Below are positions 56,130 through 64,000 of a DNA stretch of 64,000 bases, piece by piece. The notes under the pieces are model-generated. The model was given only the letters and a program-made list of their open reading frames with translations. It ran no database searches and had not been told where the DNA came from. Origin of the DNA: RBG-16-57-9 sp964529745. Its GTDB lineage: Archaea; Thermoproteota; Bathyarchaeia; TCS64. The stretch covers positions 3,373-67,372 of the forward strand of contig CAZGZR010000002.1 of the NCBI GenBank assembly GCA_964529745.1, given 5' to 3'. The number at the start of each line of letters is the position of its first letter. The stretch's first letter is position 1. Made by a program: the position numbers and the translations under genes.

Positions 56130-57989
56130 CTACTTGTTGTTCCATGCATCCCAAGCCTGTCTCTCATGATCTTCTTCACTGATCAGTCCCATCGAGTTAA
56201 ACGGTTCAAAGATGTCTGGATCATACATAAAACTCCAAATCGCTACTTCCACGTCCAATTCTTTCGTCAGATCGAAGAACCTCTCTATGAATTCAGCCTG
56301 CTCTGTTTCGCTGCTCTCCCAACCCTCTGGCGAGTCTGAACAGTGCCAACCCATCTCGGTAAACGCGACTGGTTTCGAGACATGTGACATTATTTCGGTA
56401 TAGTGATCGGGCGGGATGTCTGTTACTTCTCGATAGAAGAGACCTGGATACGTTGTGAAAGCTACAACGTCAAGCTTGAAGCGGTCGATCATTTCCCAGT
56501 GGGGTTCGTTTTCTTTGATCTCCCACATGTCCAAGCCCTTCATGGTCTCAAGCTGAAACACCGTGAATACCTTGGTGTTTGGAGAAACCTCCTTGATCGC
56601 ATCATAAACCTGGTTGTAGAACGGTACGAACTCCTCGAAGGCCTCCGGGTTTTTCTCGGCGAAAATGTTTGTCTCGACGCCGATCCCGAGATAAGCTGGC
56701 TTATATTCTCCTACAAAATCTAGCGTTGAATCTAGGTATTCTTGTTTATAATCCTCTAAAGGCCTGAATAAGGCACCTGTTTCTTGAATGTAGTGTCCCA
56801 CTTCAATGATTGGGGTATAGTGATATTGCCGTGATAGCTCTGTAAAGGTTTTAGGGGCCCCACCCTCAGATACCTCGATCCAGTCTCCGGCCCATAGTAA
56901 CATGTCCTGGGTTTCCCCAACCTTTTCTAGAAAATCAGTGAAATCTTCTGGTTCGAAACTTTTTGGAGAAACACTCACCCCCTTTAACGGCTTCTGCTTT
57001 TTGTATGCAACATAGATGTCTGCCTCGAGCATGTTTCCTTCGTCGTCATAGAAATGGTGTGTAAAGTAGACGTTACCTTGATTGTCCAGTGATGGTTCTC
57101 CAGCCAGGGTCTTTATCATCAACTCTGGTTCCGTCCATTCGCCATCGACTCGTTTCGACCGGTAGAGATTGGATGCGCCTTCGAGCCTGGTGAACCACAT
57201 CTCAGATCCATCGGGGGAGACCCAAGGCCAGCCTTCACTGTACTCAGAGTTTATTACGCTGATGCTGGATGGTTCTCCCCATTCTCCATCCTCCATCTTT
57301 GACACCCATATATCGTATCCGCCTTTTCCTGGTCTAGCCGAGTGGAAATACAATTCATCGCCTACGATGTGAAGCTCACCCACTTCATACGATGAGTTAA
57401 AGTCAGAGAGAAGCCAGTTTGTCCACTCCCCATCGGCATAATCTGCAGTAAACCAATGCAAATCCGTGTACCCTTCCCGTACAGAACAGAACCACATCTT
57501 GTCCCCGTCTATGAACTCGCATCCGTCGAGAACAGGGGTGCCCGGTTCACAGAGCCATACTCTTTCTGGAGTACTCCATTGACCATCCTGCAGCTTCGAC
57601 ACATATATCCCGGTCACCAGGTCAACCGCTTGAGCATGAACATCCATGAGATTGTCAGGGGTAAACCAAAAGTACAGGGTATCCCCACCGGGCAACATAT
57701 ACGCGGAGTCTTCCGCTCCTCTGGTGTTTATCGGGTATGGAAGTGGTTCTGGCTGGTGGTATTCGGGTGATATGGTTATCGGTGGATGCGGGTCTGTTTC
57801 AGGAGTTATTTTAACCATAACGTCTGGGATCTTGCTTTCCCTTGAGGGAACGATGATTTCTTCTTTTTCCTCCGATGTCCCTTGAGCGTCATCATCTCCT
57901 GTATCTTCATCTGGTACACGTTTTACTGAGATGAAGCCAACTAACATTATGACTGCGATGACTACAACTAAGAGGAGGTTCTTCCGCAT
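56130..57989 (-). CDS. Membrane-anchored beta-propeller plus glycosidase-like TIM-barrel protein
   Basis: 619 aa. An N-terminal membrane helix (NLLLVVVIAVIMLVGFISV) is followed by an acidic linker, then about residues 75-340 forming PD40/TolB-like propeller blades (DTLYFWFTPDN, DKMWFCSVREGYTDLHWF, SEMWFTRLEGASNLY, GNVYFTHHFYDD). The C-terminal 270 residues resemble a glycoside-hydrolase TIM barrel, with YKPAYLGIGVETN and VAFTEMGWHCSD containing glutamates at acid/base- and nucleophile-like positions. An extracellular polysaccharide-acting enzyme is plausible, but the family is not fixed. It stands alone next to the element debris. Confidence 0.68.
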   Translation of the reverse strand: MRKNLLLVVVIAVIMLVGFISVKRVPDEDTGDDDAQGTSEEKEEIIVPSRESKIPDVMVKITPETDPHPPITISPEYHQPEPLPYPINTRGAEDSAYMLPGGDTLYFWFTPDNLMDVHAQAVDLVTGIYVSKLQDGQWSTPERVWLCEPGTPVLDGCEFIDGDKMWFCSVREGYTDLHWFTADYADGEWTNWLLSDFNSSYEVGELHIVGDELYFHSARPGKGGYDIWVSKMEDGEWGEPSSISVINSEYSEGWPWVSPDGSEMWFTRLEGASNLYRSKRVDGEWTEPELMIKTLAGEPSLDNQGNVYFTHHFYDDEGNMLEADIYVAYKKQKPLKGVSVSPKSFEPEDFTDFLEKVGETQDMLLWAGDWIEVSEGGAPKTFTELSRQYHYTPIIEVGHYIQETGALFRPLEDYKQEYLDSTLDFVGEYKPAYLGIGVETNIFAEKNPEAFEEFVPFYNQVYDAIKEVSPNTKVFTVFQLETMKGLDMWEIKENEPHWEMIDRFKLDVVAFTTYPGLFYREVTDIPPDHYTEIMSHVSKPVAFTEMGWHCSDSPEGWESSETEQAEFIERFFDLTKELDVEVAIWSFMYDPDIFEPFNSMGLISEEDHERQAWDAWNNK

Positions 57990-58223
57990 AATGGTTCAAA
58001 ATATACTGGACATGAAAATATTGAGGAACAGTAATCCATTTCATTCTAGTACAAGCAATCTAATCACACACAAATCAACCCGTTGTTTTTATGTGCGCGG
58101 ACAAATCTTAGCGCTACAAGTTTGGTGTGTACACGTTTCATAGTCTAATTGTTTGTCTCCACCAGCCAGCAGCTACTTTTTCCGTCATTTGACGGTATAA
58201 ATCTTAATTCATGTTGGATTTTA

Positions 58224-59246
58224 ATGCTACACATGGGCGTAGACATCCCATGTGAGCAAGAGTTCAAGGATTTACTGTCAAGTAGAGGAGAATCAGAGGA
58301 AGCCATGTGTGATGCTTTGAGCCACGTTTCCGAGTACCTCGCCTTCCTTGAATTAAACGGCGTCAGAATCGATGGTGCAAGCGTTGACGACGTGAAAAAC
58401 TACGTCAAGGGCTTGATGCTGAGTGGGCAGAACACCTATGGGAGGATGTTAGCCTTATGCATGTACATCAACATACTCGGGTACCTAGACCAGTACCTAT
58501 ATCTGGCGGAGCTGGTAGGAGGCGCACCCCTATACCAGTCATACCGTGAAAGGACGAGGGAGATCGCGGGAGAGGAGGCAGCCAGTAAGGTGTTTGACTC
58601 CATGAACCTGCCGCCGATCGGTACATCCGCTGAGGGTTTCCCGGAGTACACGCGGACGATGATGAACCGAATGAGTGCAGAGCTGGACGAGGAGCAGCGC
58701 ATCAAGGTTCTCGCAGGCAACCACCATAAACGGCCACCACGATCATTCGATGCGAAGAAGCTTCTCTACGAGGACTCAGAGAATCTTGATGATTTTCTGA
58801 GGAGAGACCATGAAAGCGTGGTAGAGCTTCTTGAGGAGCATATGAGGGATGGCCGCCTCTGGTATAGGAAGAAGGTTAGCCAAGAGTTCATCGACTATAT
58901 CAAGGCGGATCAGGAGAGGTTGTCGGCTCGCAGGGAAGGAGACACTCTGTACATCAAACAGATACCATACGAGTTCGATGAATACCTCAGCGAGACCGAT
59001 CCGGTGAAGAAACGGTACCATTTCTGCCACTGTCACCTGGCACGAAGAAGCATCATCGAAGGCGAACCTGTTCCAAGCGAGTTCTGTCACTGCAGCGGAG
59101 GCTACCTGAAACAGCCCTATGAACATATTTTAGGCGAGGAGCTCGAAGTTAGGGTTCTCAAATCAGCGATGGGCGGCGATGATGAATGCAGGTTCGCCGT
59201 GAAGCTACCATCAGACTGGGAAAAGAACACAAATGATGGCTACTAG
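58224..59246 (+). CDS. Cys/His-rich DUF6144-like protein
   Basis: About 340 aa. The N-terminal two thirds are helical with no recognised domain. The C-terminus has FCHCHLARRSII...EFCHCSGGYLKQPYEHILG and then GGDDECRFAVKLP, a Cys/His pattern that could bind a metal or cofactor; I recall DUF6144 for such proteins. The frame is open from 58149, but TATA-like GGTATAAAT at 58193-58201 lies about 27 bases before the ATG at 58224, giving a leaderless start MLHMGVDIPCEQ. Function unknown. Confidence 0.68.
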   Translation: MLHMGVDIPCEQEFKDLLSSRGESEEAMCDALSHVSEYLAFLELNGVRIDGASVDDVKNYVKGLMLSGQNTYGRMLALCMYINILGYLDQYLYLAELVGGAPLYQSYRERTREIAGEEAASKVFDSMNLPPIGTSAEGFPEYTRTMMNRMSAELDEEQRIKVLAGNHHKRPPRSFDAKKLLYEDSENLDDFLRRDHESVVELLEEHMRDGRLWYRKKVSQEFIDYIKADQERLSARREGDTLYIKQIPYEFDEYLSETDPVKKRYHFCHCHLARRSIIEGEPVPSEFCHCSGGYLKQPYEHILGEELEVRVLKSAMGGDDECRFAVKLPSDWEKNTNDGY

Positions 59247-59572
59247 AGTATCTTCTGTACTCTACCGACTTTTTCATCAGTGTGCTTTACCTTGATGCCT
59301 AGTTTAATGTTGCTGCGTACCCTTTCCGTCCTGCCTCATATTGATACACCGGAGACACCTAGTACCTCACCTAGCATAGCTAACCTAAAGGCCGGACGTA
59401 ACCCGTCGATGCACCCGTAAGAACCATAGAGAAAAAGCGCTCCAAACGAGGATACCACGAGGTTCGGTTATAATGGTGTTGTATATAGTCTAGTCGTTTA
59501 CATGGTCGGTTCGTGTACGTAGGGATAAAATTTAATCCACGAACCATGCTAAAAAAGGGTGAAGGATCCGCC
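59247..59572. other. Intergenic region upstream of the aminotransferase
   Basis: 326 bases without a supported gene. TATATAG at about 59479 and TTTAAT near 59531 are promoter-like; a weak ribosome-binding GGTGAAGG precedes the ATG at 59573. Confidence 0.45.
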
Positions 59573-60748
59573 ATGGAGATAGGTAGAGACATAGAGAAGG
59601 TGAGAGCCGAGTTCCCCGTCCTCAAGACTAAGGCCTACATGAACAGCGCCGCCCACGGCCCCACGCTGATGCGTGTACACGACGCCACGGAGGAGTGGTG
59701 GAGACACAGGATCAACGAGGAGCGGGTCGAGCCCCCCGACGCGGCCTCCGAGGCCGCCAAGATGCTGAACGTGGGCACGGACGAGATATGCTTGGTGAAC
59801 AGGGTCAGCCAGGCCCTCAACACCGTGGCCTCCATGATGAAGCCCGAGAGAGGGCAGAACATAGTCGTCACCGACCTGGGCTACCAGAGCAACGTCTACG
59901 TCTGGATGCCCTATAGTATGCAAGGCGTCGAGATCAGGCGCATAAGGCACAGGGACGGCGTCATCGACGTAGATGACTTCGAGAAGGCTATAGACGACGA
60001 GACCCGCGCCGTGTGCATAAGCGAGATCGAGTGGACCAGTGGCGTCAGGTACCCCATGAGGGAGATAAGCGATATAGCCCACGGCCACGGCGCCTACGTG
60101 GTTAACGACGCCTACCAGGCGGTGGGCGCCGTTGACATAGACGTCAGCTCCGAGGACGTGGACTTTTTCACCTTCGGCAGCGAGAAGTGGCTCTGCTGCC
60201 CAGCCATGACAGGCGTACTCTACGTTAAGCGTAGCCTCCAAGACGAGTTCGAGCCCACCTACATGAACTACGGCAACGTCGAGGAGGCGTTCAGGGACGG
60301 CGCCCCATGGGAGAAGCCGGGCCACGACAACATAGAGTCCTACAGCGGGGCGCTCTACCCCGACGCACGGAAATACGGCCGAGGCTGCGTCAGCGAGGAG
60401 CACACGTGGGGCTTCCACGCCTGCCTCAGCTACTTCAACCAGCTGGGCACCAAGAACATCCAGAGGAGGACCGCCAGACTCAGCCAACACCTCATAGAGG
60501 GGCTGCTGGAGCAGCCGGTCAAGGTGAACACCCCATTGGAGCCCGGTGAAAGAGGCGGGCTGGTGACCTACAACACGGGGAGCTTCGAGAAGAACCAGAA
60601 GATATACGACGAACTCAGGAAGAACGACGTGATAGTCGCCCACAGGTACGCGGCTGGCGTCGGCGGCATCAGGGTCTCGTGCCACTTCTTCAACACCGAG
60701 GAAGAGGTGGACCGGCTACTGGATATACAGGATAAAATCCTCAGGTGA
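59573..60748 (+). CDS. Class V aminotransferase-fold PLP enzyme
   Basis: 391 aa (start at MEIGRDIEKVRAEFPVLK). It has N-terminal AYMNSAAHGPT, a DEICLVNRVSQALNTVAS segment, the conserved VNDAYQAVGAVDID and the PLP lysine in FTFGSEKWLCCPAMTG. The arrangement is that of isopenicillin-N-epimerase/cysteine-desulfurase-like proteins. The frame is open further upstream from 59513, but the ATG at 59573 follows GGTGAAGG and gives the family N-terminus. The substrate is unknown. The antisense strand also has a long open frame, which is a GC effect. Confidence 0.85.
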   Translation: MEIGRDIEKVRAEFPVLKTKAYMNSAAHGPTLMRVHDATEEWWRHRINEERVEPPDAASEAAKMLNVGTDEICLVNRVSQALNTVASMMKPERGQNIVVTDLGYQSNVYVWMPYSMQGVEIRRIRHRDGVIDVDDFEKAIDDETRAVCISEIEWTSGVRYPMREISDIAHGHGAYVVNDAYQAVGAVDIDVSSEDVDFFTFGSEKWLCCPAMTGVLYVKRSLQDEFEPTYMNYGNVEEAFRDGAPWEKPGHDNIESYSGALYPDARKYGRGCVSEEHTWGFHACLSYFNQLGTKNIQRRTARLSQHLIEGLLEQPVKVNTPLEPGERGGLVTYNTGSFEKNQKIYDELRKNDVIVAHRYAAGVGGIRVSCHFFNTEEEVDRLLDIQDKILR

Positions 60749-60855
60749 ATCCAGCCCCCTTCATGAATCCCTGATATATAGCATAAAGCATGGGTAAATC
60801 CTCGGTATCATGCTTACTCAATCATTATAAAACCGGCTGCCTACGAGTAGAGACG

Positions 60856-62781
60856 ATGCCTAGACACGGCCCCATTCTGCTAGCGTTAGGTTTAGCGGTG
60901 TTTTTGACCCTTGTATGCGGCTCGCCGGTCGCACACGGTGCTGAAGCCGATATAACGGTGATCCAGTGCTACGTCTCGGACGAGCGGGTCGATGTGGGGC
61001 AGGAGGTCACGGTGGGTTTCAGGCTGGTGTGGACCGACACGGGGGTGCCCCTCGACCATGGAAGCGTATACATCGTCGGGGACAGCCAGAGCAAGTCAGG
61101 GTGGATGAACGGGTGGGTCATATTCACCGACACCTGCGATGATCCCTACATCAAGGAGTGGGAAGTAGCCTATGTGAACTATTACGGCGTGCCTAAGACC
61201 GTGCAGATGGAGAAGGACCCCCCGAGATGTGTATTCGATAGGGTGGATATCACCCTGATACCCGAGTACGAGAGGACCGACGTCGGCGAGGAGCCCAACA
61301 TTATATTCTACGCCATATACGCGTCCAACTACGAGACCTTCAACGGCACCATCCGTCTCAACTACACTGACAGCTTGGACCACATAGGCAGGAGAGGAGT
61401 GACGGTGGACTTCATCGAAGACCCGTATTACGGCATACACAGCTTCGCGTCCAACACCGTCAAGATCACGTGGGACAAGGTGCAGGTGGACCTTTACAGC
61501 CCCAGGAAACGGTACAACCCGGGACAACAAGCAACCATCGAGTGCCTCGCCTACTACGAGTCCGACACCAAGCCGTTCCTCGGGAAGATCACGCTCAACG
61601 ACACCCTGGTCCAGGACGATGTGGGCCGCCACAGGTACACCGTGGAGTCCATAATGGACTGGAACAACGGGATAACCTTGTTCACGACCGAGACCATAGA
61701 CGTCATCTTCGACAAGGTGCTGGTCGAGGTGGGGGTGGAGGACACCAGGATAGGCGTCGGCGAGAAGGCGGATATCAGGTACGATGCACGATACGCCTAC
61801 GACGACTCACCTTTCTCGGGCAACGTGTCCTTCACGGCGGCCAGGAAGGACTTCGTGGGTAAGGAGGATGTAACGGTCTGGCGGATAGTGGACAGGCTAT
61901 GGTTCCTGGACACCTTCGAGGCCAACTCCGTCGAGGTCGTGTGGGACAGGGTCAAGGTTGACATCGAGGCCCCGGACACAAGGGTGGACGTCGGAGAGGA
62001 GGTGACGGTGGGGTACAGCGCCTGCTACGAGTACGACGGCACGCCTCTCGCCGAGGGGGAGGTGACGCTCAACGCGGAGTCGATAAGGAGGGAGGACGTG
62101 GGCAACTACACGTTCACCGTAGCGGAGGCGCATGGAGGGCTATACGACATAGGCGCCGTGGACGCCGACGAGTTGACCGTGGTGTGGGACCGGGTGGAGT
62201 TCACGCCCAGGGAGCCCATCACACGCATCCTGGAGGCGCGCCAAGTGAAGCCCGTAATGGTAGGGGTCTACGCCTACGACGGCACGCCCTTCAAGGGAAG
62301 CTACGAGCTGGGATACACCGAGCACAGCGGCTTCAAGACCTACAGGGTCGAGTCGGTGGAGGACGAGCTGTACGGGTTAACCTGCTTCACGTCTGAGGAG
62401 GGTAGCATACTCTACGACACCGTGTCCATTAGGGAGAGCGTGACTCAGGTGATGCCCGGGACGTTGAAGGTGACGTATACCCTCACCTACGACTCGGACA
62501 ACGCGCCAGTGACGGACGCCGTGGTCGCGGTGAACGGCGAGACCTGCGCCTACCAGGGCGGCGGCGTATACACGACGACCCTCAACTCTTTCCTGCCCAT
62601 GGCCACCACCAACACCCTGGTGGTTGTCGGGGACCAGCCCGTCACCGAGAGCACGAGCTCCAGCCTCCTCGTGGTGAACGCGGCCATAGTCGTGGTGTTG
62701 ACGTCGGTCGTCGGCCTGGTCGCATTCAAGGCTCTGTCAGGGAAAAAGAAGGTTAGCTACTCCCGTATCCAGCCGCCGTAG
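60856..62781 (+). CDS. Secreted repeat protein with C-terminal membrane anchor
   Basis: About 641 aa. A signal peptide (ILLALGLAVFLTLVCGSPVAHG) leads to six Ig-like repeats of about 85-90 residues. Each has the pattern VDVGxExxVxYxxxYxYDxxPFxGxVxLN ... VWDRVxVDI; the conserved core in the third to fifth copies reads VWDRVKVDI or similar. A final hydrophobic helix (AIVVVLTSVVGLVAFKAL) with a basic tail anchors it. No sorting motif such as PGF is visible. Surface adhesion or S-layer association is plausible. Its 3' end overlaps the convergent TPP-enzyme gene by 25 bases. Confidence 0.82.
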   Translation: MPRHGPILLALGLAVFLTLVCGSPVAHGAEADITVIQCYVSDERVDVGQEVTVGFRLVWTDTGVPLDHGSVYIVGDSQSKSGWMNGWVIFTDTCDDPYIKEWEVAYVNYYGVPKTVQMEKDPPRCVFDRVDITLIPEYERTDVGEEPNIIFYAIYASNYETFNGTIRLNYTDSLDHIGRRGVTVDFIEDPYYGIHSFASNTVKITWDKVQVDLYSPRKRYNPGQQATIECLAYYESDTKPFLGKITLNDTLVQDDVGRHRYTVESIMDWNNGITLFTTETIDVIFDKVLVEVGVEDTRIGVGEKADIRYDARYAYDDSPFSGNVSFTAARKDFVGKEDVTVWRIVDRLWFLDTFEANSVEVVWDRVKVDIEAPDTRVDVGEEVTVGYSACYEYDGTPLAEGEVTLNAESIRREDVGNYTFTVAEAHGGLYDIGAVDADELTVVWDRVEFTPREPITRILEARQVKPVMVGVYAYDGTPFKGSYELGYTEHSGFKTYRVESVEDELYGLTCFTSEEGSILYDTVSIRESVTQVMPGTLKVTYTLTYDSDNAPVTDAVVAVNGETCAYQGGGVYTTTLNSFLPMATTNTLVVVGDQPVTESTSSSLLVVNAAIVVVLTSVVGLVAFKALSGKKKVSYSRIQPP

Positions 62782-64000
62782 ACCGGGTGCTTGCTGCATA
62801 TCACCTCGATGAACGCAGGCTTACCGCCCATGTTTGTCTTCAGCGCCCGCTTCAGGACGGGGGCGACCTCGTCCGGGTCCTCGACCCTCTCGGCCCGGAT
62901 GCCCAGTGCCTCAGCCACTTTGGCGCTGCTCTGGATCTCGTGGCTGGTGACCTCGTAGGTGTAGGGGCTGTGGCCGGGGCCCCAGAAGCCTGGGCCGTAG
63001 CCGCCGAAGCCATCGTTGTTTATGTGGACTGTGGTTATGCCCATCCCGTTGCGGACCATGGCCTCCCAGTTGCCCATCTGGTACCCTACGCCGGCGTCCC
63101 CGGTGACGCTGACCACCTGCCTCCCCGGCATGGCCAGCTTGGCGCCCATGGCGGCGCCCAGACCGTAGCCGAGGGTGGTGACGTTGCCCCAGCCGAGGAA
63201 GCCGTGGGGCACCCTGGCCCTGTAGACGGTGCTCAGCTGGTCCCTGGTGTTGCCGGACTCGTGGGTCACGAAGCTGTTCTCCATGTCCAGCACGCCCATC
63301 ATCTCGGCGTATACCCGGTACGGGTTGATGGGCTTATCGCCTGACTCCATCCACGGGCCGTACTTCTCGTATAATGCCTTCCACGAGTCCTCGATCTCCT
63401 TGACGAGGTCCTCGTTCTTCTTGAGCGCCCCCTGCCTCTCCAGCTCGGCGGTGAGCTGGCGGAGCACGAGCTTCGCGTCGCCCAGGACCACGTGGTCCAC
63501 CGCGTAGTCGCAGTTCACGTCGGACTCGTCCACGGTGCACTGTATGATCTTCTTTCCCGTGGCGTCGGGTATGGAGTGCATGAAGTGGCTGGGAGTGAAC
63601 CCCACGCCCACGGCTAATACCAGGTCGGCCTTACCGAGGAACCTCTCGGCCGGCGCACCCCTGACGCCTACGGACAGCGGGTGGTCCTCCGGGAACGCGC
63701 TCTTGGCCTTCAGCGTCGTCAGCACCGGGAGCTGGGCCAGCTCCGCGAACTCCCTGAGCTCGCCGCAGGCGTCCGAGCTGAACACCCCATGGCCGACCCA
63801 GAGCAGGGGGCTGCGAGCCGACCTCAGCGCCTTCACCGCCTTCTCCACGTCCCGGGGGTCTCCCTGGGACCTCCAGCCCTGGACGGGCGTGTAGCCGTAC
63901 TCGTCCTCATCGTACTCGCCGAGGCCCCTTGGGAGGCTCAGCAGGACGGGGGACGGCCTCCCCGGCTTGAGCTGCGTGCAGGCCCGCCTCATGGACTCGG
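62757..64000 (-). CDS. TPP-dependent enzyme, acetolactate synthase large-subunit type (5' end outside window)
   Basis: The C-terminal 414 codons or so of a thiamine-pyrophosphate enzyme; the frame remains open to the right edge (ESMRRACTQ), so the N-terminal PYR domain is missing from the window. The middle (Rossmann-like) domain begins KPGRPSPVLLSLP and includes LLWVGHGVFSS. The TPP motif reads VTGDAGVGYQMGNWEAMVRNGMGITTVHINN, with GDA in place of the usual GDG. Members include acetolactate synthase, benzoylformate decarboxylase, sulfopyruvate decarboxylase and oxalyl-CoA decarboxylase; the visible part does not discriminate. Confidence 0.85.
   Translation of the reverse strand, partial: ESMRRACTQLKPGRPSPVLLSLPRGLGEYDEDEYGYTPVQGWRSQGDPRDVEKAVKALRSARSPLLWVGHGVFSSDACGELREFAELAQLPVLTTLKAKSAFPEDHPLSVGVRGAPAERFLGKADLVLAVGVGFTPSHFMHSIPDATGKKIIQCTVDESDVNCDYAVDHVVLGDAKLVLRQLTAELERQGALKKNEDLVKEIEDSWKALYEKYGPWMESGDKPINPYRVYAEMMGVLDMENSFVTHESGNTRDQLSTVYRARVPHGFLGWGNVTTLGYGLGAAMGAKLAMPGRQVVSVTGDAGVGYQMGNWEAMVRNGMGITTVHINNDGFGGYGPGFWGPGHSPYTYEVTSHEIQSSAKVAEALGIRAERVEDPDEVAPVLKRALKTNMGGKPAFIEVICSKHPVYGGWIRE

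Noticed and set aside
59549..60685. 378-codon frame on the minus strand over the aminotransferase gene
   Set aside because: Same GC-rich shadow effect; low-complexity Val/Ala/Gly/Leu composition with no domain.

Overview
This window looks like a chromosomal segment of an uncultured archaeon. The support is an archaeal-type prolyl-tRNA synthetase, ribosomal protein L40e, archaeal TATA-like promoters with apparently leaderless starts, a PGF-CTERM-like cell-surface tail, KaiC-like and DUF835-like proteins, a tungsten-type aldehyde:ferredoxin oxidoreductase, and heavy use of AGG/AGA for arginine. A TACK or Asgard-type lineage (Bathyarchaeia- or Thorarchaeia-like) is my guess; the sequence alone does not settle it.

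Region 1 (1-16.4 kb) is a catabolic island. It has a PadR-type regulator, a D-threonine aldolase/D-serine dehydratase-like PLP enzyme, an aspartase/fumarase-family lyase, a DUF6282 hydrolase, L-asparaginase, an M19 dipeptidase homologue with altered metal ligands, both halves of the glycine decarboxylase P-protein, a complete Liv-type ABC importer, an L-2-amino-thiazoline-4-carboxylate hydrolase-like protein, a nitroreductase and a true nitrilase. Every promoter region in the island carries AATATT-type palindromic boxes, mostly repeated at exactly 16 bp. This suggests one regulon for taking up and deaminating amino-acid, amide or nitrile compounds.

Region 2 (16.6-27.6 kb) holds ordinary metabolic genes: a quinone oxidoreductase, two tandem rhodaneses facing a TusA-like protein, a DUF4386 membrane protein, a cupin, an old-yellow-enzyme/2,4-dienoyl-CoA reductase-like protein, a two-domain barrel protein, an amidohydrolase, a PGF-CTERM beta-propeller protein and an LLM flavin oxidoreductase.

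Region 3 (24.9-30.3 kb) lies next to tRNA-Leu(TAG) and looks like a decayed integration hot spot. Several fragments resembling the 3' end of a tRNA delimit single genes or small cassettes. The AT-rich part holds an integrase relic and a three-gene operon whose last gene has a HEPN RNase motif.

Region 4 (30.4-51.1 kb) is GC-rich and mostly core: an M24 peptidase homologue, a response regulator, an MFS transporter, two metallo-beta-lactamase-fold proteins, a ferredoxin-like protein, a KaiC/GH3/7TM gene group, ProS, a HemK-like methyltransferase, a FUN14 protein, carbamate kinase, a GH1 glycosidase, L40e, AlaX, gamma-glutamyltransferase, an aldehyde:ferredoxin oxidoreductase with its ferredoxin partner, and a MoaD-like protein.

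Region 5 (51.16-55.81 kb) is an apparently intact integrated element in tRNA-Arg(CCT). It is flanked by 28-bp direct repeats of the tRNA 3' end and carries a tyrosine integrase, a ribbon-helix-helix protein, five 26-bp iterons, a large nested inverted repeat, an unknown 290-aa protein, a winged-helix protein and an HUH rolling-circle Rep. The predicted excised circle is 4,621 bp. Beyond it lie a third, degenerate att copy and tRNA-like debris.

Region 6 (56.1-64.0 kb) has a membrane-anchored beta-propeller/glycosidase-like fusion, a Cys/His-rich protein, a class V aminotransferase, a secreted repeat protein, and the 3' part of a TPP-dependent enzyme that runs off the right edge.
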